From positions 24,589,053 to 24,653,052 of the forward strand of contig NC_089274.1 in assembly GCF_963678975.1 (NCBI RefSeq): DNA of 64,000 bases, in the 5' to 3' direction. This stretch comes from Dysidea avara (Eukaryota > Porifera > Demospongiae > Dictyoceratida > Dysideidae). The notes beneath the pieces are model-generated. The model saw only the letters and a list, made by a program, of their open reading frames with translations. It ran no database searches and had not been told where the DNA came from. A program made the translations under genes and the position numbers. This document shows, one piece after another, positions 11,811 through 26,900 of the stretch. Each line of letters starts with the position of its first letter. Positions within the stretch are counted from its first letter, which is position 1.

Positions 11811-14800
11811 AATAATTAATGTTTGAGAAAACTACGAGGCCTAGAGACATGAACTAACCGGGGATAGATTCGCCTGTGAATGAAGGCACAAACGTATAAT
11901 CGTCGCTCCTGTTTGTGCTGATGACTTGACCATACGTGTAATTCTATATAACGCCCAGTACCACACCCTTGCTTAATTACTTACATATTGCGCGAAGAAG
12001 ATTAGCGAAGAAGATTAGTGATGCCCGTGCAGGAGAGCCAGAAGCCACTTGTGCAAACAAGAAGATTACAAGTAAGTTTTTATGTTTGTAACATCTCAAG
12101 TCTCCATGCCAGCTGCCAGTGGATTCATTCACGTAAATAAGCAATACAAGAAAACATTAAACTGACATATGCCACGCTCTTTACAATAAGCTTACAGTTA
12201 CATATAAAATACAAGTAAACAATTTTGTCTTGTGCAGCTGGCATGGCGAACTTTCTTTGTGTTGGTGTCAGGCAATTCAATACGTGCTTAATCTTTTTTG
12301 CCTTCACCTGGCGTAGCTACTAGGCTCTAGTGGCTTGGCTGTCTTCCTTTATCTGGTTCATCTGGCTTGCATACGCCTACAGCATTGTGTAGCTATCTCC
12401 TGAAAGTTGTGTATGCATAACTATAGTGTGTCACCCATCACTGTGCCATTGCTACATCACTGATGAACCTTACTTAGCTCTAGTTGATGTTGATATGCAT
12501 TGCTGTATATTGGCTAATAATTTTTATCTGCATGGTGATGTTGCCTATAATGTATTGCTGCATACAATACTGCAATAATGTATAGTTCTCTCCTGTATGT
12601 TTTGTATACATATACTTTGTACACATCACTGTGCCATTACCACACCAATGATGTACTGGCACTTAGCTACTGGTGGCCTTTAGTTACGATGCCACTATTG
12701 TGTTATATCTGTCACTACTGTGACATATTGAGTTGATTTGGGGATAATGCATTCACCACCTAATAGCCTCACCAGGGGGCTGTCACGTTGGTGTATGTAC
12801 TTGGTTGTATGTGACGCGGTCCTAGTAATAATAATAATGATAATAATAGTAAATTTCATGTGATAGTAGCCTACTTGGAGATGGTATTTAACAAACTCCT
12901 TTTACACCAACACTATCGTATAGCTAAACCCTCACAAGCCTCGTGCTTTAACTATCGGTGGTTCGATTTTAATGCACATGAAAATTTTGTAATAAAAATT
13001 TTCGTAATTACAGTGCAATTACGAAAAATACGAATTTTTTTTTGCTACGAAAATTTGGAGCCATACGGTATATTGTAAGATGAATGATCTTTAAAACGAT
13101 CACTTGGGAAAGGCATAGATGTGCACTTTTACCCACTGCGCAGGGGGCATGTCAGCCACTGAGCAGACCACGAAACAAGAAGAATTAAGACAACTAGGTG
13201 AGTAGCTTATAGTCCTAAGTACTTAATTTAATGTATTAACTCACTGTCACAATAGTGAAGGTTTAATGTAGTATTAAAAAACTATAGATCCTTTACACAC
13301 CCAAAACGAATCCCACAATCAAAAGTTCCTGGCGTGTGTTAAAACATAATGACATAGGAATAACGTTCTGAGAGCTATTTGCCCAAGCTATTGAAATCAC
13401 AATCAATCATCAGATACTAGTGTATAAAACAAATGGGATGAGTGTTCTATAATTCTTTCATCTATCTGGTGAGTGTGCCCTGAGTATATATCACTTATAT
13501 CATGACTGCATTGGGATTTTACTGATATATACACCCAAATCCCTCGGGTCTACATCTCTAGGGGTAAGGGTGTATATATCAGCAAAATCCCTCACAGCCG
13601 TGGTATAACTATTACAAATTGCATCCATGGCAGCAAACACACTACATTAAAACATGCTTTCTATAAATTAAACTATTGCAAAGAACTAGTAAGAGTCCAG
13701 GGAATAGCAGGGGCGGATCCTCCAGAGTTTGGAAAGGGGGGGTGCACTTTGCTGAAAAGTTGAAGAGCAAAAAAAAAAAAAAAAAAAAAGAAGGTCACAG
13801 CAATAATGGCTGCCCTTTACCAATGCTTTACCAAATGTATTTACTATAAAGTATATAAAGATCCTTATTTATAGCTTCATAGTTAAGCTACACTGCCTCA
13901 TGAACACTGTGGCTGTTTTATTAGAGTGACTGCTCTATTAGAGTACCTCGATCTTGTATGCAATTTTTTTTTGAAAGGGATGAAGGAAAGGAGGGGGCAC
14001 ATGCCCCCTGTGCCTCCCCCTGGATCCACCACTGAATAGGTTTACTTCATTGTTACCGATCTTGAATTCTATGGTACAATTATAAATCAAAGAGCTATAA
14101 CTATCACAATATGATACGTACAGGTCATTATATCAAGCAAACTACAGTGGACCCTCAGTTCTATGAACCCAACATTGTTAGATAATGATAAAAGTGTTCA
14201 GACAACTGAATGGTTCAGATATCTGAAGCCCATATGTTTATATACAGAACTCTGATGAAGAACATACAAACGCACTTACATGAAGTTTAAATCCTTTAAA
14301 CATAGTTAATGGTGGGAGCAGAACGCCAAGTCTCCTCCTGTCAGCAGTAGAACGGCACTAATAAGAAATAGCGCTTTAATAAGAAGATTGATGCATGCGC
14401 AGTTGTCACACGAGGCCAGCTGAACAGCCGCTAGTGAGTGTTACCCCCTTAAACAGGATGAAATCTAAGTCTAAGAAGAGAAATTCTACTGCCAAGGATG
14501 GCACTACGTCTCGTTCAAGACAGATGGACTCCGCTTCTACGCGCGGCTCTCGTTCTACTAGTACTCGCGGCTCTGGATCTGACGTTGCTACCACCCGTTC
14601 AAGTAAGTCCAAGACAAGCAACACACAGCAACAAGAGAAAGGTGATTCAAGCGCCGCCATCACAAGATCAACACGCAAGAGAAAAGCCACAGAGCCAAAC
14701 AGCCAGCAGAGTAAACGCCAGAAGACTCGTCCTTTGACTACAGACGATATTCCTATCATCGTTGAGGCCGTCAGAAAGGCATTTCCAGAGTCGTCTAATC

Positions 14801-14872
14801 CCGAGCCCTTGGAAGAAACCGCCCACATCAACGATGGCACAGACTCCGAAGACAGTGATGAATTCGGTGAGC

Positions 14873-14906
<34 letters not shown>

Positions 14907-17900
14907 TATAAATTTAGTGTTAAATCCTAAGAATTCGGGTGCACAGTGCCTGTGATGACACTATGCAAGGGTGGACTCCCATCATAGCATCTTCCTTCCA
15001 ATCCCCCCGCCCCTTCAGTTTGTGAGGTATAATTGCAAGAGACTGCATGTTCAGCAAATGCGCTGTTACCAGTGGGGCCGTCAACACCTCTTAATAGTGG
15101 CTTCACCATATTAAACACCAATCAATATCTTTGCTACTACCAAATGCTGCCACTTAATACCTCTGCTTACCATCAGAGACATGCTATTTCATTAGAGCAT
15201 ATCTGACAATCTCCCCCCCCCCCCCCCCCCCCTTCCAGCTGGTGTCTGTAGCATATTATATATCTACCTCATTCCTCCTTAGCCTTTGAGGAACTCCCAA
15301 CTGCCAGAGAGCTAGAGCACATTAGAGAGAAGAGATCATCCCGACATTCACCCGCCCCCTCAGATGCCACACACACCAAACATCAGGTTGATCACCAATT
15401 ACCTATCTTACTTAGTGACGGCTTACCACCAGTACCAGCCAGGTTGGTGAAAAGAGTCAAGCAAGGGATGTTTGTCGAAATGGCAGAGCTATTCCCAGAT
15501 TACCTAAGTTCTGCAGAAGCCAACACCGGAGACCAACCCACTAGCTCAAAGACAAAACTCCAGGAGGTGAACAACATTCTTGACTGGATACAGTGCTTTG
15601 GGGTATATATGGCAATACTCTCCCGTTCTGCACCACAACGGGTTGCTGACCTGGTGGGCTATCAAAGCTTGATTATTTCTGCCTCACTATATTACCGGGA
15701 AGGTCATTGGGCAATCTACGATCGGAGATTCCGCCTAAAAGCATCTGCCTCCAATATAAAGAAATGGTCGGCCATCGATGTCACCATATGGAATACAGTA
15801 TTCCCCGATCATGCTTTAGGAAATTATCAATCTGGCCGATCTCAACTGACAATCCCAGCTAACTCCTATCGCCTGCCCTGCCAACCAGCATTCAATAACA
15901 AGCAACAAATCTGCCTGAACTGGAATGAAAACCCAGAGGGATGCTCTCGCTCCACATGCTGCTATGAGCACATATGCTACCGTTGCGTACACAACCCCTG
16001 TGTTACTGACAAACGTCATAAGGCTATAGAATGCCCACACACAGAGAAGAGGGCAGCCACCCAACTACAAAAGGGGCCACCAGCATTAATGAGCCTATAA
16101 GCTCGCAGCACAGAACTTATTCGCTATGTAACTGTTCTTAATGTTGTTACTTTCATTTTTTTTTCTCCCCCTTTACCTTGCTTTAATTGTACCCTGCTTT
16201 AATTGTACATGTGTCAACACATTTCATTAATATTGCAATTTCCGATGTGCCATACTTTAATATTAAATATACCTAAGTTAGCACACTCGACGGCTTAGGC
16301 CACTGCATGCATTTCCACTTAACACAGATCTTTCCTTGCAACCTTCTCAAGGGAAAACGTCATCAGAATACACCTGAAGGACATCTGCAGCCCATATCAA
16401 GAATGGGTCCCAGCTTGGACTGCTTACCTTTCTGACTCGGCTGCCAACATCAAGGTACCACAGGAAGCTACTGCTATCACGACACCATTGATTCCAAAAA
16501 ACTGGGCATTACTACTATCAAGCCATCCCAACCAGGAGCTAGCACAATTTTTCATTACTGGAATTTCACATGGCTTCCGCATTGGCTTCAAAAAACCTCC
16601 CAAGCCCCTTAAGTCAGCAAAACGTAACCTGGAATGTGCTCTCCATCATCCAGACATTGTTACACAGTACCTTGCTGATGAGATTGCCCAGCACCGGATT
16701 GCTGGTCCTTTCAAGCGACATGTCATCCCAGAAGCACACATAAGCAGATTTGGGGTCATCCCAAAAAACCACCAACCTGACAAGTGGCGTCTAATCATTG
16801 ACCTGTCCCACCCAGCTGGTCGGAGCATCAACGATGGCATCTCAAAGAAACTCTGCTCCCTTACATACATCACTGTTGATTCCGCCATTCAGTACATTCA
16901 GCAACTAGGACAAGGCACTCTACTAGCCAAAATTGATATTAAAAGTGCATTCCGGCTTCTACCTGTCCACCCCTGTGATCGTCACCTGCTGGCAATGGAC
17001 TGGAACCGTGACATCTACATTGATACTTGCTTACGTTTTGGACTTCGATCAGCTCCAAAATTGTTCAATGTACTAGCTGACCTGCTATCCTGGATACTCA
17101 CACAGAAGCAAATTTCGCCAGTCCTCCACTACCTGGATGATTTCTTAACTTTAGGACCTCCAGGATCCTCAACCTGTACCCATAATTTATCTATTATCAA
17201 AGAAATATGTTCCACACTTGGTATTCCACTTGCTCTGGAAAAGGTGGAGGGGCCATCACACTGCCTCACCTTTTTGGGCATCACTTTGGACACCAAAAGA
17301 ATGGAGGCTCGCCTGCCAAAAGATAAATTACAACGAATTCGCAAACTTTTGGCAACTTGGCTTAGCAAGAAGAGTGCTACAAAGAGGGAAATACTATCCC
17401 TAGTGGGATTGTTGCAGCATGCTACAAAGGTGGTAAAACCTGGTCGCAACATGCTGTCTTGCTTTCTTCGGCTTCTTGCGGGTCAGCGAATTTACAATTC
17501 CCAGTGCAAATTCATATGACTCTTCCTGTCACCTGTCCTTCAGGGACATCACCACAGACAGCAGAGATAACCCCCGCCTAATGAAAATTTTCATTAAGCA
17601 GTCAAAGAGCGACCCCTTTAGAAGAGGCGTAAACATTTACTTGGGTGCCACGGACAGTGTCATTTGCCCAGTAAAAGCTATATTACCTTACTTGGCTATG
17701 AGAGGTGGCCAGGCTGGGCCTCTCTACATGACTCAGGAAGGACATGGCCTCACCCGCCAAATGTTTAGTTCAAAGTTGAACTCCCTGCTGATCACACTTA
17801 AGCTGGACCAGAAGCATTACAATACCCACAGTTTTCGAATCGGGGTTGCAACTTCAGCGGTCCAAGCCAAGATACCTGACAGCCACATTAAAATGTTAGG

Positions 17901-20900
17901 ACGCTGGCAAAGTAATGCCTATCAGAGCTATATCAAGACACCACCATCAGAGCTCGCCAAGCTAACTAAGAAATTGGCAACGAGCCTGTAAGTGGAACCT
18001 TCTCAAATAAATGTTACTCACTTTTTTTTTTCCATGTGTACTCCCTATACATTTGAATAAAGTAATGTATTATGAATCACTTATGCATACTCCCGTGCAA
18101 TAGAAATACATAGACACGAATAAAGGAGTATAACAATATTGGGGGAGACACATAACACGTGTACACAATAGTTAATAATCATACACTACTTACCACAAGA
18201 GGCTACTTGGGTGAAAGGTTCCACCATCCTTCGATGGTCCCCCTTTCTGTGGCTTGAGTACAAGGAATTCGGAGGAATGAAAGCAATTCCCTGACTCCGA
18301 ATTCCGCCTTACCCAAGTATCCATTGTCTTAAAACAAAAGAGCCCATACATGTTTGGCCACAAAAAATAGAGATAAATATTTATCCAGCAAAGGTAGTCG
18401 AGACCCCATACATTTACCAAACTACCCCCACAATCAATAGATCGTGGGAGGCAAAGAATGCTCATGGGACTGGTGGCTATTGATACATTCACTCCAAACA
18501 GGTGAGCGACCAACATTAAAATACTCTTAATAGAACAGTTATTTCCAATTTCAGATAAACGAGAATCAGATAATATCTGAGGGTCTACTGTAATACCAAA
18601 AGTGGCTGCACAAACACACATCCCACAATACTAACACACTACATACCTGAGAACACAGGTTTGCTTCCTCATGAAACTTTCCCTTCATGAAGTTACAGTA
18701 GTCCAGAGAAACTATAACACACTTGGCCAGTATACCAATACAACATGGACGTCCAACAAGGTCACAACTCAAGTGATCATCTTCTGACCTGGAGCTAGAT
18801 GGCTGCGAGGAACGATGACACAGCTACAAGAAATAAGCAACAGGATTGAAAAACAAATTGAAATTGAAGTAACTGTATAATCAGAACATTTAGCTACAAG
18901 TGTGCTACACATACGTTCAAACACTGTATTTAGTACAAAGTGGCGCTTGACCGCATGGTTGGCAAGTAGTCGAGTGCACAATTTTTGTCTTAAAATAACT
19001 TTCTTCTTAGGTGCTCCTTATTTTTTAACATTTATTTCAACAGTGTGTAAGGAAAGTCATTTTCTCTAGGTTGGTATTCAAGTCCCATGCTGCATGTACA
19101 CATGATAGCCTAAACTATGTATATTACTAGTAGAGTGACAAATGTATGTAACTAACTTTGAGGGCATTTTCTTTTTATTAACCGACTCACTGCCACATGG
19201 CAAAATTGCCTATAAACACCCGTAGCATCACTGTTTAAGTGATCCGTAACTTCTGTTGAGCCCCTGCATTTATTTATTATTAATGGTTATAATAATGTAT
19301 ATACATTAGGCCCTGAGGACTTTTACAGTGTCCATATCCTATTACTGACCAATAATTGTCTAATCTAGATATTGTGGGAATTGATATTGGTGCGAGAAAC
19401 AGTAAGGAGATGGATTATATGGGTTAGGGTGGCATTGTTACTTCTTTGTATGTCATGAAATAGCGGCCTCATAATCACTTTGACTGTCAACAGATTAGCA
19501 ATGAGTACTATACTCTCCAAATGTGCGATTCTATGTGTGGCTTCATGTAGACTGTTTATTGCACTTTAAAGTTATATAATTGATTTGTGGTTAACATTGT
19601 GTAAACAACAACCAGATAATCGAATTCCTTAGCTAGTCAATAGCAAGTAATTTGATATATGTGACCTAACTTTAGAAAACTGTCAATATCCACACAATTT
19701 TCAAATTAGTTGTTCTTTGTTTTCTACAGGGACAGAGGAATGGACCAACTAAGTTTCAGCTTCATAAGTTAAGCAACATTGGAAATACAGCACTAGACAA
19801 CCGGATGAGCAAATGTACAGAAGCTATCAAGAAAAGAATCTACCAGTGCTTACATAAACCATCATAACTTAATGATACAATGGCGTACGGAATTGAATCT
19901 TTGCTCATTGCGTTTGCCATGAATCTGTGCATCCACCAAGGTATAGTTTTTGCCCCAGGCATGTTTCTGTGTTTGAGAAGGAAGACAAATCCACTGAAAA
20001 ACGATCGTCGGTAAATTCTTTCGTCACTGCAACGTAAACAAACGTCTGTAACTTTGAAATCCTTTTGTGTATGGAGATGAAACTAAGATTTTTGTACTCC
20101 CGATGAACAGGCAAACACAATGATGCCCAGTTTTTATCCATTGGAGGCTTAATTCGCCCGCCAGTGAGGCGATAACAACTTACATAATTTTTTTCTGGAG
20201 CTTGCGTTTTTTACGCATAGCGTTTTATTACAAAGTACTATTGTATGTATATTGACAGTTTTCCAAAATTCGGTCACATATTATAGTTGTATAGGATTAT
20301 ACTGTATGGTGTATAAGTTATAGCAGTACAGAAGCAGTAGACTGAAGCCTCTACAAAAATGGCATTTAGGGGGTTAAATCCATTTGTCATTAGGAGTTCA
20401 TTGATTTATTTGCACTTCTCTGTTAAGCATTTTTTAAAACCACAAAATCATGACACCAAACATTCTTAGCTATACAATAGCCACCACCACACATAAAAAT
20501 GTCTTTTGAGTTGGAAAAGTTTTACAGCAGTTAATTTATGACCAACTTTGTTCCACTGTATTCTAAACAAATGGCCTACTACAGAGAGCAACAGAAAACT
20601 GAATGATTTATGCAATTAGATAACTGAATGAAGGACTACTGCACAGCAGACCACCTTAGAGTCTAAACCTTTACAAAGAGATGAGTCAAATGATGACCCA
20701 ATTATCCAACACATCACCCCATTAACTGAAAGGAACCCCATAACACAATGAACAGTTTTCAGTAGTGATGAGACAGAGCTGCCTTTAGGTTGCTCTCTAT
20801 GCTAACAGTACTTACTGGCCATCTGGTGATGTCTTCACTCCAGACATGCGGTGGCTCAGATCGTGGACTCTCACACGTCCTAAAATGTATAAACACATAG

Positions 20901-23900
20901 ACACTGAAAAAAGGGACCTCTTTATAATGGCCACCACTAACCTTGGTGACTGTCCGCATACAACTCTATTTGGGTCAGCAGAGGTGTCATTGAAAATAAA
21001 TCGTGCAAACAGATTCTGAAAAAAAGAGAAAAATGCTACCAAATTTAGGCAGGGAACTAAGAGTTTACACTAAATGTCCATTAACTCAATCACAAGTGAT
21101 TTGCTCATTACATAGGAAACATTCCTAGGGAACATCATTAAATATGCATGTAATGGCTTAAATAAAAGCACCTGGCAATAAAACTGCACACCTGCCATTA
21201 AAAATAATAAAAATAAAAACACAGTGCAGTAATGAAATAAAACTCAATTGCCAAGTAATAGAGTAATTTTACAAGGACAATAGTAGTCAGTAAAAAAAAA
21301 ATTATAAGATAAAAGTCTTTATAATTGAGAGCCCATTTTAAACCCAACTAGACCAATTTGCTTACCGTACAATCTGATCGATTGTTGACTTGTACACAAC
21401 CAAAATCACTATTCCTAATACAACATCCTGAATTGCTCTCTTCAACACGATCTTCTTCAATGAGGTCAATAAGTCTCTCATCTCTACGCATACACGGTGC
21501 ATATCTGGCCCCAAGTAAAACTAAATCTTCCTACATTAACAGAAAAGTGATATTTAAGTGGAGTCTGTTTAAAGCCCAACTCACCTGTGAAGGTCCAATC
21601 CAAACATTAGTGGTGATTGTTCGCTGGACAGGTTCAGCACCAAGATTGGTACGTACGATCTGATGGAAGAGATTAAGAAATGCTTGTATAGTTGTGTGAC
21701 TACGTGTGTGCGCGTGTGTATGTGTGGGTGTAGGATTCAATACGTACATAAGACAATGAGCCTATCATTCTGAGGATACGATGGGATCCCCATGAAAACA
21801 GCAAAAGCTTTAACCCTTGACAATGTTTAGTCACATATACAGACTACACAATATTATAGCATTACCGATGCAGTTTCTGTTTGATAGTCGAAGCCATAAG
21901 GAGCATGCCCATAGACAGCCGCAACAACAATCATTACAAGAATATGTACAAATGATACCCAGTAGGTGAAGAATGGTCTACAATAGACAAACAAATACAA
22001 TCAATAACATGTAAAAAGAAGATACTTAAACAATAAAACTTATAATATACAATAAACATTTCTGGTGGCTTTAGCATTTTAGCCCTTAAACCCCCCCCCC
22101 CCCCCCCCCCCAAAATGCTTTTGTGTAATACAGTGAACCCCTCATAACGGACACCACTGAATGGCAGATAGCTTCTTTATAATGGACATTTAATAAAGTC
22201 CTAAATGCAACTTCCAATACCTGTGTGTATTAATGCCCCCCTCAATAGTAGACACCTCTCTATTCCATAAACCGGACACTGCACAATTCTCAGACATAAC
22301 AAGCACTACAGTACAACACCTCGCTAATCGCGGACACAAGTAACAAAGGTTCATTGCCAGTTACAACAATCAATTGAACTACATCATTTAATGCAGAAAG
22401 CACCGTCTCTGTATTGCCTTATCTAGAAAGTGTGAGACAAAGCACTGAAGTTACGAGAAGCTATATGAATGCGTATGGAAGTACTGCTGTTAATGTTCTT
22501 ACCCAGGTCTTCTGAAAATAGTAGCTGGTGCACTTGATAAGTGGGGTCCGGATAACTGAGGTTCCACTGTATGTCAAACTGATCATATCTAGTCACGTGG
22601 AACCATAACCCAATTGGTCTAGTTTCGTACATGAAAACTGATTATTAGAAAACCTCTTAAATAAGGACACCTCCATATGAAGGACATATTTCATTTCCCC
22701 AATGGTGTCCGTCTTAGAGGGGTTCCACTGTATGTGTTTACATAATTATGGGCATGCATGGTAACATTAGGTGGGGCAACTTAATTCTTAGTCTAAAACT
22801 ACACATTGATCGAAAGTTTGTTCACTCGGCTACTTGGAAAAGTTTAAATGAACACTGTAACTATAGCAGCTTACTTGTTAACGAAGCAATGAACGACAGT
22901 AACTTGCATTTCCATGCTTAAAAATTCTTGCCATGTGTGCAATTTCAGTTGTGGGTTTTATTCACGTGAGTCATATATGGCCTGATAGAAAATTTAATGG
23001 CGAAGTAAACAGAACTTGACACAAGGTGATAGGAGCAACCACAATTCAGTTATGGACCATTTTATAAAGGTACTAGCATTGGTACCTGTGCTACGTGCAG
23101 AGACCATACCAGTGGAAGATACAATGGTTTCAGCTGAATCCCCCACTGAAAATAGGTACGCTCCCCAAATCAATTATGGAGTGGGCGCAAGTAGGTATAA
23201 TGACCTAGTTTGTAGACCAGCAGCCAAGTGCGCAATTCATGTTCGCTATAATAAAAGCTAACGACCTGTAGTTAATCATTTGATACCATCCTAGCAATAG
23301 GCCGGAAGGAGGGCTCTTCATACATAACAAGCGCTTCTAAAAGCAAGTTGATATGCTACTTCTAAAATCAGGCGTCATGCAGCAAACAAACCTTAATTAA
23401 CAACGTACTAAACTAATATTTATTTTGGTTTGTTGCTACATACAAAATTGAATCATTACATTTAGTAATTTGTATTTTGTAATTGATGAAATATTTTGTA
23501 ATTCTGTAATTACATTGCTAAGCACTGCTAAGGAGGTGTACCTCGAACAAACCACTAATAATGCACAGAAGTATTTTTTAAACTGTTTTATAGTTTGTCC
23601 ATAGCATTTTCTTACACAGGCAAATCCTCAAAACTGCTCTTTGTTTTCGTTTGGGTATGTACGGGCACGCCTCCTTTTAAACTCAAAGGAATTCGTTATA
23701 CCTGATAGCCTAGGAGGCCAGCTGTGTTGTTTTTCGGCTATTTGACACCCGTAGAGCCCATTGGGAAAGGACTTCACCACATTCTTATACACTCGCTTCA
23801 CCCGTATTTCAAACCAGCATGTATTAACTGCTTTAAAGCATACCTTACCTGCCTGGAAGTTTAATACGGGCTCTATATGGCCTTTATTTCTCACATAAAG

Positions 23901-26900
23901 GCTGTTTTTAGTGAACAAAGTTTTGCTCACGTGGGTGCGGAAAGACAAACAAATATACACATACATACAAACACACACATATTTTTCGGAAAACAATTTC
24001 AGTAAACTAGGGCTGTGCCCACAGCCGCGCCTGGTTTAATAATTATCATTTTACTGACTTAAATCTGATTGCTGCTAATTCTAGATGCTTCACTTACATT
24101 TTCTAAAGGTTTCAATATAATGGTAGATTAACAGAGTGAATATTTTGTTATCAAATTATATTACTAGCTAAGCTAGCTAGCTACTACTGAGGTAGCTATG
24201 TATGGCCGTTTATTCAATCAAAAGTGTTACCAAATCCAATCTCAGAAGGCTAATTTTTCAAAATTTTCCTGTGGGGGGCATGCCCCCAGACTCCCCTAGT
24301 CGGAGCATGCTTTGCATGTACTTCACACACTTGTTGAGTGACTTCCACTAATATCCACATAAGAATAGCACAGATGTTTAAACCTGAAACCCCCTCTGAG
24401 AATTTCTATATCTGCCACTGCACACTAAACATCAGCTACATTCATGTCCTGCATCATGCATAGTGATATTGCTTAAAGTACATACCACCTTGCAAAGTAT
24501 ACCAAAATGATGTGAAGCATACAAGTATTCCCTGGACCTTTAGAACTGGCTAAGAGAACTGTAGTGATGTGTCACTTAGCTACCGCACACCCAGAAATTC
24601 TTGCGGTATGTATATTTCATGGTTTTATTATTAGCCAGGATTTTCATGTTTTACATTTCACGGATGCCTCTTAGCCCAGAATTTTCGTGTTTTAAATTTT
24701 ACGGATTGCTGTTGCTCGATTCGAAATTTTTGTTCTCAACCACACAGCTACGAAGGGTCTGCCTTTGTTATTTACCTCAATCATTGTACAGCACATCTGG
24801 ACCAAGTAGCACAGTAGTGGCAATCTCTGAACGAGGCATACTGGTAGTCTTGTAGTAGACCAGCTTTGTTTGTGAGCTACGCCCACTTTAAAATCGGGAA
24901 AGTGTGATATGGTTTTAAAGCATATGTGGAGTTCACATATGCCTACAACACTATCACACACCAGGAGCCACACTGATTCATTAGTTTATTAGTAAGGTGA
25001 GTAGAAGTTTGTAGAACTTACAGAAATTTTCATGTGATAAAATTTCATGGTAGCTTTACTGACCATGAAAGTTACATGCCACGGAAATTTCTGGGTATAC
25101 GGTTATGTTTACAGGTGCAAACAATGTGCATGGTGCTGTCTGCTATACATTTTGATGACATTTAACTTCTTGACAACAAAAGACATGAATTCATATTATT
25201 TAATACCATACCCTATGATGCAGGACTTGCCATATTGTGTATAGCCATATGTGCAGGACCATCTCCACATAGTTTATGCAATGGAAACCAAGCACTAAAT
25301 ATTGGTGCCATTCATGTAACTTTTTCATGCCATACTGTACCTGCCTACCTGTGTTATTAAGGGCCTTTGTACATTATTAACTCCTGATAATATTTAACAG
25401 TAGACTACTTCACTGTATGAAGGTGATAACAAATGGTATAGGTTGTAGTGTAGTAAAGGGAACAGGAGGCAGTATAGTATTAACATACGAAACTCAGCCT
25501 GCACCGTAGAGCAGCTACTGATGCTACATCCTACATTGTGTACTAATTTTATTGTAAAGTTAAATCTCATTTAGACTACAAGTTTGATACTGGATTTTGA
25601 ATGTGGTCTCTAAATCCCGTAGTGCCACGCTTGTGTCCAATAGAGACCACACTCTAAGGTGATATAAAATAGGCAAATACATGCCTGTAACATTGGCCTG
25701 TAACATTGGCCTGTAACATTGGCCTGTAACATTGGCCTGTAACATTGGCCTGTAACATTGGCCTGTAACATTGGCCTGTAACATTGGCCTGTAACATTGG
25801 CCTGTAACATTGGCCTGTAACATTGGCCTGTAACATTGGCCTGTAACATTGGCCTGTAACATTGGCCTGTAACATTGGCCTGTAACATTGGCCTGTAACA
25901 TTGGCCTGTAACATTGGCCTGTAACATTGGCCTGTAACATTGGCCTGTAACATTGGCCTGTAACATTGGCCTGTAACATTGGCCTGTAACATTGGCCTGT
26001 AACATTGGCCTGTAACATTGGCCTGTAACATTGGCCTGTAACATTGGCCTGTAACATTGGCCTGTAACATTGGCCTGTAACATTGGCCTGTAACATTGGC
26101 CTGTAACATTGGCCTGTAACATTGGCCTGTAACATTGGCCTGTAACATTGGCCTGTAACATTGGCCTGTAACATTGGCCTGTAACATTGGCCTGTAACAT
26201 TGGCCTGTAACATTGGCCTGTAACATTGGCCTGTAACATTGGCCTGTAACATTGGCCTGTAACATTGGCCTGTAACATTGGCCTGTAACATTGGCCTGTA
26301 ACATTGGCCTGTAACATTGGCCTGTAACATTGGCCTGTAACATTGGCCTGTAACATTGGCCTGTAACATTGGCCTGTAACATTGGCCTGTAACATTGGCC
26401 TGTAACATTGGCCTGTAACATTGGCCTGTAACATTGGCCTGTAACATTGGCCTGTAACATTGGCCTGTAACATTGGCCTGTAACATTGGCCTGTAACATT
26501 GGCCTGTAACATTGGCCTGTAACATTGGCCTGTAACATTGGCCTGTAACATTGGCAACACATGGGTGTTTAAGGCTAGTAACAGCTATACTGCATTAGAG
26601 GGGGCTTGTTTGTACTTATCAGCACTGGGTGTTCTGATAACCCGGACCAAAAGTTGATACATTGAGCAAGCTAATTCCTACATCTTTTTACAATTGTACC
26701 TATATCTATATCTACAGTATGTGCATGCTTAAGTTGAACGAAATGGGTAGGTGTTTGCTTACAGTTTATAGAAATAGTTCAAGTGAGTTTTGCTGTACAC
26801 CCTTGAAATAAAAATGCTGTAAATGACGAATGGTAGCAGTCAGAAGCTTCATTTTAACAATATAGAATCTTCTGGTCAAGGTCACCATGTGTACAGGAGC

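Larger units (their letters stand above)
14145..18590. mobile_element. pogo/Tigger-like MITE split by a retroelement
   Basis: CAGTGGACCCTCAGTTCTAT at 14145 is matched inversely by 'agataatatctgagggtcta' ending CTG at 18590. TA flanks both ends (14143-14144 and 18591-18592). The end sequence resembles pogo/Tigger terminal repeats (CAGTGGAACCTC type). The two halves are separated by the DIRS-like element, so this older MITE probably was the insertion target. Confidence 0.5.

Noticed and set aside
14406..14876. 156-codon minus-strand frame opposite the retroelement gag
   Set aside because: Hydrophobic shadow of the Ser/Arg-rich gag exon with no family resemblance.
25683..26553. CRISPR array
   Set aside because: Units are contiguous 13-mers without spacers, in a eukaryotic intron.
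25560..26562. Three overlapping minus-strand frames of 302-321 codons
   Set aside because: They are the 13-bp minisatellite read in each frame; the host gene's splice junctions skip them.
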